Source: Aquimarina sp. U1-2 (GTDB lineage Bacteria > Bacteroidota > Bacteroidia > Flavobacteriales > Flavobacteriaceae). From it: DNA of 64,000 bases. Under the pieces are notes generated by a model that was not told the DNA's origin, ran no database searches, and saw only the letters and a list, made by a program, of their open reading frames with translations. Made by a program: the position numbers and the translations under genes. Location: NCBI RefSeq assembly GCF_017897595.1, contig NZ_JAGKIK010000015.1, positions 1 through 64,000 on the forward strand, in the 5' to 3' direction. Shown here one piece after another: positions 58,384 through 64,000 of this stretch. Positions within the stretch are counted from its first letter, which is position 1, and each line of letters begins with the position of its first letter.

Positions 58384-58602
58384 ATCTTTAATGTAGATGT
58401 GGCAATAAGAGATTTACTTACTTAAAAGGAGTACTCATTTGAGTCCTAGATTATATTTTTCATTCTTTTGAGAATAAATGGTGAGTTACACTCCTCTGTA
58501 TCTCCCCTCAAGGGGAGACCTCAGTCTGCTTTCCTTCAAACCGTTTTATATATTGCTAAATCAATGCATATTAACACAAATCTTCATAGAAAACACTTGG
58601 TG
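58384..58602. other. Convergent intergenic region with a palindrome
   Basis: TCTCCCCT and AGGGGAGA form an 8-bp stem with a 2-nt loop at 58501-58518, without a T-run. The 18-base sequence shared with 9286-9303 lies at 58572-58589. No gene is seen. Confidence 0.45.
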
Positions 58603-58941
58603 TTATTGTTGCTTAAGCTCTAGTTTTTCTGCAAAATAATCACAAAAATCTTTCATGGTTGCCGACATTTTTTCATCCTGTGTAGCACGATAGAAGGTAT
58701 CACTCATAGCAACAAGCGTTTGATGAAAAAAGATTTTCATTTCGTCTACAGGCATATCTTTAGTCCATAGATCAATGCGCAAACTTTCTTTATTTTTATG
58801 ATCCCAGACTGATAAAAGCATAGCTTTTGTTTCTTCATGTTCTACCCCCCCGTCTTCTGCCGTCCATCGTAATTTTTCAGGAATACGGTTTTCATCCAAT
58901 GCTATATCAATTTTTATTTCAGAAGTATGTTCTATTGCCAT
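58603..58941 (-). CDS. gldC: Gliding motility protein GldC
   Basis: A 112-aa soluble protein with the whole family pattern: HTSEIKIDIALDENRIPEKL, (cut) SEIKIDIALDE and RIPEKLRWTAEDGG, then MLLSVWDHKNKESLRIDLWT given here as LSVWDHKNK and IDLWTKDMPVDEM. It was found in Flavobacterium johnsoniae as a gene that promotes gliding. Its ATG overlaps the gldB stop by one base (TAATG), so the two are translationally coupled. Confidence 0.95.
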   Translation of the reverse strand: MAIEHTSEIKIDIALDENRIPEKLRWTAEDGGVEHEETKAMLLSVWDHKNKESLRIDLWTKDMPVDEMKIFFHQTLVAMSDTFYRATQDEKMSATMKDFCDYFAEKLELKQQ

Positions 58942-59960
58942 TATCTTGCAGGTTTATATTTTGATCTATTAAAAATGGTTTCGGCATCTGCCAATACCAA
59001 TTGCCGCAAAGATACGTTGTTATTTTTCATATATGCAGCTACAATTTGCCAACCTATAAATTGACCTATTCTATCTGGTGCTTCTTTATCGATTTCTTGT
59101 AAATAGAATTTAGAAAACGGTGCAGGATACAAAAACCGGGATAAAAGATCACTTTCGGTACTATATAGCAATTGTTTGTCGATAAAATATCTCCAAATCT
59201 CTTCTTCATTGGCCTGTGCCCAGGCATATTGCTCATCTGAATATCCTATTTTTTGAGCATCACTATAATCTGGTAAAAATTTATCTGTGAGATACAACTC
59301 TTTACCAAAAGAAATGAGATTCCCTAAAAATGTTCGTTCTCGTATAGGACCTACCAAATTTTTGGCATAAGCTGCTGCCACATTGGGTAGGATTTGCTCT
59401 CTTTTAAAATTTTGTCTCAGGTATTTTTGAATACTTTCGTAGAAATGATGATCTTCTCCTAGGTAAACATCTAAAGAAATAATAAGTAGCCCCTTTGCAA
59501 TCACTACGCTGTTTCTGTAATCTACATCAGAGGTGATGGTGACTACTTTTGGTGTCGAAATTTCGGGAAAGTAGTATGTAATATGCTGAAATAGCGACAG
59601 CAATTGTTCTTTTTCTCGAGAAAGATCAGGAAACGCTTTTTCTACTTCTTTATTCAATTCTATCTGAATGGTATCTTTGGATCTGTTCAACCAAATACTA
59701 TCTGCATATTGCTTTGCAAACAAAAAAGGATACTTTAATTTGAGATCGGCAAGATTATCTTTGGTCAACCCGGCAAAGGAGCGATCAAAACGTTCAATTT
59801 CGATGGTTACGGGAATTTGGGCAATCGCTTCTTCACGTTCGCTTTTATTTTTACAAGAAAGTAAAAAACAAAAAAATAGTACATATACTACTAATTTCTT
59901 ACAATTCACTGCCAAATTTCGGTTTATATTCAAATAACATTTAGAATTATAGAACGCCAT
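58941..59960 (-). CDS. gldB: Gliding motility lipoprotein GldB
   Basis: A 339-aa lipoprotein. A hydrophobic stretch (LVVYVLFFCFLLSC) ends at lipobox Cys36; the 20 residues before it are unusually long for a signal peptide, but there is no Met further in. Family features are TIEIERFDRSFAGL, YPFLF, and ISLDVYLGEDHHFY. GldB is essential for gliding in F. johnsoniae, where it is joined to gldC as here. It is divergent from nadE with 156 nt between, a stretch holding a heptamer repeat tract. Confidence 0.93.
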   Translation of the reverse strand: MAFYNSKCYLNINRNLAVNCKKLVVYVLFFCFLLSCKNKSEREEAIAQIPVTIEIERFDRSFAGLTKDNLADLKLKYPFLFAKQYADSIWLNRSKDTIQIELNKEVEKAFPDLSREKEQLLSLFQHITYYFPEISTPKVVTITSDVDYRNSVVIAKGLLIISLDVYLGEDHHFYESIQKYLRQNFKREQILPNVAAAYAKNLVGPIRERTFLGNLISFGKELYLTDKFLPDYSDAQKIGYSDEQYAWAQANEEEIWRYFIDKQLLYSTESDLLSRFLYPAPFSKFYLQEIDKEAPDRIGQFIGWQIVAAYMKNNNVSLRQLVLADAETIFNRSKYKPAR

Positions 59961-59995
59961 CTTTTTTTAGTAATTTTATGATCGCAAAGATACGG

Positions 59996-60037
59996 GAAAT
60001 ACGAGATACAAAATTTGAAATACGAAATTTGAAATGG
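59996..60037. repeat. Degenerate heptanucleotide repeat tract between gldB and nadE
   Basis: Six consecutive 7-bp units: GAAATAC, GAGATAC, AAAATTT, GAAATAC, GAAATTT and GAAATGG. The tract is 36 nt from the gldB start codon and 80 nt from that of nadE, so it can lie in the leader or promoter of either gene. Confidence 0.7.
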
Positions 60038-60116
60038 TATTTCTAAATTTCTTTATTTCACACACAGCTAGAGAATAGCACCATGTACTTCAACAGAAAT
60101 TATAAAAAAAGCGACT

Positions 60117-60905
60117 ATGCAAGTTAAAAAAGTAATTGATCATATCACGAATTGGTTAAAAAACTATGCAATTAAAGCCAATATAGAAGGTTTTGTGGTA
60201 GGTGTTAGTGGCGGAATCGATAGTGCAGTTACTTCTTCGCTATGTGCTAATACCGGTTTACGAACCCTTTGTGTAGAAATGCCGATTCACCAAGCTCCTA
60301 GCCAAGTGACCAGAGCCCAAGAACATATCACTCAACTAAAAAGAAGATATGCTAATGTAACCGATGTTCGGGTTGACCTTACTCCAGTTTTTGAAGAACT
60401 TAAATTGGTTGTACCTAAAACTCCGACCAGTGAACAGTTAGATTTATCATTAGCCAATACCCGCGCGCGATTAAGAATGACTACGCTTTATTACTTTGCA
60501 GGATTACATAAATATCTCGTCGCAGGAACCGGGAACAAAGTAGAAGATTTTGGCGTTGGGTTTTATACCAAATACGGCGATGGCGGGGTCGATGTTAGTC
60601 CGATAGCCGATCTAATGAAAAGTGAGGTGTATGCCCTGGGCAAAGCATTAGAGGTACCCCACGCTATACAAATAGCAGCACCTACCGATGGATTGTTTGG
60701 GGATAATAGAAGTGACGAAGATCAAATTGGTGCGAGTTATGATGAATTGGAATGGGCTATGAAAATGAAAGATAAAGGTAAGAATAGTAATGATTTTGTA
60801 GGAAGACAACAGAAGGTATTTACAATTTTTACTCGCTTAAATACCGTAAACCAACATAAAATGAACCCGATTCCGGTCTGTAAAATACCCGTTGATCTAT
60901 TATAA
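60117..60905 (+). CDS. nadE: Ammonia-dependent NAD(+) synthetase
   Basis: A 262-aa ATP-pyrophosphatase that amidates nicotinic acid adenine dinucleotide to NAD. The P-loop is VGVSGGIDSAVTS (residues 29-41), then NTRARLRMTTLYY, VAGTGNKVEDFGVGFYTKYGDG (cut to AGTGNKVED and TKYGDGGVD) and the APTDGLFGDNRSDEDQ segment. No glutaminase domain is fused, so ammonia is the nitrogen donor. The gldB/gldC side-by-side arrangement is found in other flavobacteria. Confidence 0.96.
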   Translation: MQVKKVIDHITNWLKNYAIKANIEGFVVGVSGGIDSAVTSSLCANTGLRTLCVEMPIHQAPSQVTRAQEHITQLKRRYANVTDVRVDLTPVFEELKLVVPKTPTSEQLDLSLANTRARLRMTTLYYFAGLHKYLVAGTGNKVEDFGVGFYTKYGDGGVDVSPIADLMKSEVYALGKALEVPHAIQIAAPTDGLFGDNRSDEDQIGASYDELEWAMKMKDKGKNSNDFVGRQQKVFTIFTRLNTVNQHKMNPIPVCKIPVDLL

Positions 60906-61043
60906 CCAGCATTTTGTCGAGAATTGAATAAAAAAAAGTTTACGACGGTTAGTTCTTAGTAATTTTGCTTCATGATAAAGTTACCCCTAGCCTAATAGAT
61001 TTTATGTTTAAAATAAAATTAATATTAACAATCGTAAACAAGA

Positions 61044-61676
61044 ATGACAACCGTATTAATCGCTGATCATCACCCAATTACTAGGAAAGGGATCGTTTCT
61101 TTGTTACGTAACTCTGAAGATTTTGAGATTACTGGAAAAGTAAGCAACGGAAACGAAATGTATGATGTTTTGAAAGCTAACACTCCTGATGTACTTATTA
61201 TGGAGCTCGATCTACCTCAAATTAATGGAATTATGGCTTTGAGAACGATCAAAAAAGAATTTACCGGCATCAAAGTAATCATCTTTAGCTCACATCCTGA
61301 AGAGATGTATGCATTAAGTGCTATAAAAGCAGGAGCCTCGGCCTATTTGTCGAAAACTGTTGCCACCAAAACCTTAAAGAAAGCTATCGAACGTGTTGCC
61401 AGAGGGGGTATTTATCTGAATGACAACCTAACCCAACAGCTGGCTAACGGTAATGCGAGTGAAAATAACATGGTGGTCAAATACAAAAAACTATCTGCAA
61501 GAGAGATCGAAGTGCTAAATTTATTATCCTCTGGTAAACGAAACAAGGACATAGCTACCACATTGGCTATAAATGAAAAAACAGTAAGTACTTATAAAAC
61601 CAGGTTGCTTAAGAAATTAAAAGTCGATAACCTGGCCGATTTAATTCACCAATCACGGCTTTTACATATCAGTTAG
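61044..61676 (+). CDS. NarL/LuxR-type response regulator with Glu at the phosphorylation site
   Basis: A 210-aa two-domain regulator. The receiver (residues 1-120) keeps Asp8, Ser82 and Lys104 (AYLSK) but lacks the phosphoacceptor: where NarL has LLDLNMP with Asp59, this protein has IMELDLP with Glu54 (codon GAG). The second acidic pocket residue is His9 in ADHHP instead of the usual Asp. The LuxR-type DNA-binding domain (149-205) is complete: LSAREIEVLNLLSSGKRNKDIA and NEKTVSTYKTRLLKKL (cut from the longer block). No kinase gene is adjacent. It should bind DNA without phosphorylation. Its stop overlaps the convergent dnaG stop by three bases (TTAG). Confidence 0.9.
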   Translation: MTTVLIADHHPITRKGIVSLLRNSEDFEITGKVSNGNEMYDVLKANTPDVLIMELDLPQINGIMALRTIKKEFTGIKVIIFSSHPEEMYALSAIKAGASAYLSKTVATKTLKKAIERVARGGIYLNDNLTQQLANGNASENNMVVKYKKLSAREIEVLNLLSSGKRNKDIATTLAINEKTVSTYKTRLLKKLKVDNLADLIHQSRLLHIS

Positions 61677-63634
61677 ACGACTCTATTTAGTTTTTCAGAT
61701 AAAATTTTTTTAAGAGACAAATAATCCATAATATCTTGGATAGATTCTTGGTGATCATCTGTTTGATGCGCTTTTACGTCTTGCGAGAGCTCTTCTACTT
61801 TTTGTGCGATCAAGAATCTTCTTAAATTCAGGATAATATCGCTTACATATTGAGAAATGGTATACTCTTTTTGCTTTACATGAATTTCTTTATCATGCCA
61901 GCGGTGCAACGCGTACCGCTCTTCATTCATTAGAATGGCCGTAATTTCAGAGGCAATTTCTGGAGAAATATGATGTATAAAACTATCAACTTTAAAATCT
62001 TCATCCTGTTGCAATTTCTCTATTAAGACTGAATATATATCCTTGAAACTGTCGTTGGTAAACTCGATTTCGTCTTCTTGCAAATCCAGGTAAATTTTCT
62101 CAAAAACTTTGGTAGTATGAATTTCTGGCTCTAAAACGAGCTCGCCTTCATCATTTTCTTTGAGAACGAGGTCTTCAAATTCTTCTTCTCGCTGCCCATA
62201 CAATAAAAGTATCTCTATGATTTTTCGTTCCAGCTCGTACTGTTCATCTACTTTTGGAGTCGCTACGGTATTTGTAGAAACTACCTCGAGCGCTTTTTTC
62301 TCTTGCTTTTGTTGTTTGCGTTGTTCTTTGGTGTCAGCACTTCGAATTTGTGCGAGAGTATTGAACAGCACCTCTTCAGAAATATCCATTATTCTTGAAC
62401 ATTCCCGCACATAAATTTCTCGCTTTATCACATCAGGAATCTTAGCAATACTAGTTACCATATCCCTAATGAGTTCTGCTTTTTTTATAGGATCATTTTT
62501 AGATTCTTTTTGTAGCAAAGATGCTTTAAAACTAATAAAATCCTGTGCATTTTCTTCAAGATATAAAGTTAGTTCTGCTAAAGTGTTCTCTTTGGCAAAG
62601 CTATCGGGATCCTCGCCTTCTGGAAAGCTGCATACCTTTACATTCATTCCCTGCTCCAAAATCAAATCGATTCCACGTATCGAGGCTCTCATCCCGGCAG
62701 CATCACTATCAAATAAAACGGTGACGTTTTTGGTAAGCCTGCTTATGAGTCGAATCTGATCGGGAGTTAAAGCCGTACCCGAAGAAGAAACCACATTATG
62801 CACTCCGGTTTGATGAAATTGAATCACATCGGTATACCCTTCTACAAGAAAACAGTTATCCTCTTTGGCAATAGATTGTTTTGCATGGTAAATCCCATAC
62901 AACACTTTACTTTTATGATAGATATCACTTTCTGGAGAATTGAGATATTTGGCCGCTTTTTTCTCGTTGGTTAGTATTCTACCACCAAAACCAAGAACTC
63001 TGCCTGACATAGACTGGATAGGGAACATTACTCGACCCTTAAAGCGATCAAACTGTTTTTCTTCTTTAACGATGGTAAGTCCCGTTTTTTCAAGGTATTC
63101 TAACTGATACCCCTTTTTTATAGCTGTAGCTGTGAAAGCATCCCAAGTATCTGGTGAGTACCCTAAACCGAATTTTTTAATCGTTTCTTCTGTAAAACCG
63201 CGTTCTTTAAAATATGACAACCCAATAGCCTTACCTTGTTCGGTCTTGTGTAGCGAATTTTGAAAATACGTATTAGCAAACTCACTCACCAGAAACATAC
63301 TTTCGCGATCATCGGCCTGTTGTTTCTGCTCGTCGGTTTGGGCGGTCTCCTCTATCTCAATATTATATTTTTTGGCTAGGTATTTTATGGCCTCGGGATA
63401 GGTAAAATGTTCGTGCTCCATCAAAAAAGCCACTACGTTGCCTCCCTTACCGCTCGAGAAATCTTTCCAGATTTGCTTCACCGGTGACACCATAAATGAC
63501 GGAGTTTTCTCGTCGCTAAACGGACTCAATCCCTTAAAATTGCTCCCTGCTTTTTTTAACTGCACAAAATCACCAATCACCTCTTCTAACCGAGCGGTAT
63601 CAAAAACTGCATCTATGGTGGATTTATGGATCAT
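61673..63634 (-). CDS. dnaG: DNA primase DnaG
   Basis: A 653-aa primase. The N-terminal domain is recognised by GLSPFSDEKTPSF, but the four zinc ligands of E. coli DnaG (Cys40, His43, Cys61, Cys64) fall on Ser37, Ser40, Asp58 and Ser61, so no zinc can be bound there. The catalytic TOPRIM domain has LVEGYTDVI and VLFDSDAAG; RFKGRVMFPI and GFGGR come before it. The C-terminal helicase-binding part (about 440-653) is rich in charged residues. The start is preceded by five 7-bp repeats that occupy the ribosome-binding region. Confidence 0.95.
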   Translation of the reverse strand: MIHKSTIDAVFDTARLEEVIGDFVQLKKAGSNFKGLSPFSDEKTPSFMVSPVKQIWKDFSSGKGGNVVAFLMEHEHFTYPEAIKYLAKKYNIEIEETAQTDEQKQQADDRESMFLVSEFANTYFQNSLHKTEQGKAIGLSYFKERGFTEETIKKFGLGYSPDTWDAFTATAIKKGYQLEYLEKTGLTIVKEEKQFDRFKGRVMFPIQSMSGRVLGFGGRILTNEKKAAKYLNSPESDIYHKSKVLYGIYHAKQSIAKEDNCFLVEGYTDVIQFHQTGVHNVVSSSGTALTPDQIRLISRLTKNVTVLFDSDAAGMRASIRGIDLILEQGMNVKVCSFPEGEDPDSFAKENTLAELTLYLEENAQDFISFKASLLQKESKNDPIKKAELIRDMVTSIAKIPDVIKREIYVRECSRIMDISEEVLFNTLAQIRSADTKEQRKQQKQEKKALEVVSTNTVATPKVDEQYELERKIIEILLLYGQREEEFEDLVLKENDEGELVLEPEIHTTKVFEKIYLDLQEDEIEFTNDSFKDIYSVLIEKLQQDEDFKVDSFIHHISPEIASEITAILMNEERYALHRWHDKEIHVKQKEYTISQYVSDIILNLRRFLIAQKVEELSQDVKAHQTDDHQESIQDIMDYLSLKKILSEKLNRVV

Positions 63635-63636
63635 TT

Positions 63637-63671
63637 GTTAGGTGTTAGGTGTTAGGTGTTAGGTGTTAGGT
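63637..63671 (-). repeat. Perfect heptanucleotide repeat before the dnaG start codon
   Basis: Five exact GTTAGGT units (ACCTAAC in the dnaG direction), 35 bp, ending two bases before the ATG. The tract fills the place of the ribosome-binding site, so a change in unit number would alter the distance from promoter to start codon. Confidence 0.9.
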
Positions 63672-64000
63672 GAAATTAATCAAATCCTTGTGGGTATAAA
63701 AGTAAGGGATTCTGAAATATCTAGAAAAATTAAGCCCATTTTTGAGTAAAGATAAGCGCTAAAGCGCTTAAGAGCCTCGCTACCAGGCTATGTTCTACAT
63801 GCAATATTGTAATATAGCTTCTAAAAAAGAGTGCTTAGAAACAAAATTTTGATAATTTGAATGTATAATCATCATATCATCTGGGTTCAATGATGATGTT
63901 ACTGAATAGTATCCATTTACTTTCGCATGGCTCGGATTGAAAATCCACGCGATCAGATAATTTATAGATATTCAAATTAAATATTCATAGGCTTTTGTCG
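63672..64000. other. Intergenic sequence at the window end
   Basis: No gene was recognised. An 8-bp inverted repeat with a 2-nt loop (TAAGCGCT, AGCGCTTA) lies at 63753-63770, and the dnaG promoter should be in this stretch, though no clear TAnnTTTG box on the leftward strand was identified. Confidence 0.4.

Noticed and set aside
63753..63770. TAAGCGCT-AA-AGCGCTTA as terminator or operator
   Set aside because: The 2-nt loop and lack of a T-run argue against a terminator, and no gene start is close.

Overview
The window comes from a Bacteroidota genome, almost certainly family Flavobacteriaceae; the feel is Aquimarina-like, but the genus is a guess. The reasons are the AT-rich DNA, gliding genes gldB and gldC, a short (287 aa) primary sigma factor, a 1370-aa hybrid two-component regulator, a TonB receptor with a carboxypeptidase-like N-terminal domain, many lipoproteins, promoters of the TAnnTTTG type, and a flavobacterial dcw cluster.

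Layout. 1-1.9 kb: the tail of an IS3-type transposase next to a prolyl oligopeptidase gene that has lost its 5' end. 1.9-9.0 kb: a subtilase, rpoD, a BLUF photoreceptor, rpe, a YpdA-type reductase, a Bax-inhibitor-1 protein and an MtfA-type peptidase. The BLUF gene and rpe each sit behind a copy of a structured repeat that looks like a transcribed leader; a third copy lies at 31.1 kb. 9.3-26.3 kb: a glycan-utilisation locus. A hybrid sensor/regulator is read leftward. A GH2 enzyme, a TonB receptor, two paralogous beta-helix lipoproteins, a purple-acid-phosphatase-like enzyme and a GH36-like enzyme are read rightward. No SusD is present. 26.4-34.6 kb: a GNAT acetyltransferase, a DUF547 protein, a fasciclin lipoprotein with a barrel protein, and a tricorn-type protease. 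34.7-39.3 kb: a cluster of regulators (RsbRD-type kinase, two paralogous AraC proteins) with a small ferritin-like protein and a Pmp3/YqaE peptide. 39.3-40.2 kb: a scrap zone with a decayed IS200 transposase, a partial duplicate of a tRNA 3' end and an intact tRNA-Arg(TCG).

40.2-56.7 kb, leftward: yqeY, then the division and cell-wall cluster in transcription order mraZ-rsmH-ftsL-ftsI-murE-mraY-murD-ftsW-murG-murC-ftsQ-ftsA-ftsZ. Several junctions are 4-nt overlaps, and the promoter region holds three 10-bp-spaced boxes that fit MraZ autoregulation. 57-64 kb: an alpha/beta hydrolase, engB, gldC/gldB, nadE, a NarL-type regulator whose phosphoacceptor Asp is Glu, and dnaG.

Points most worth a second look: the leader-like repeat before the BLUF gene and rpe; three heptanucleotide repeat tracts at the starts of dnaG and murD and between gldB and nadE; the Glu-for-Asp response regulator; the SusD-less glycan locus; and the tRNA-Arg 3'-end duplication. 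All calls rest on reading the sequence and knowledge of families; no database search was run.
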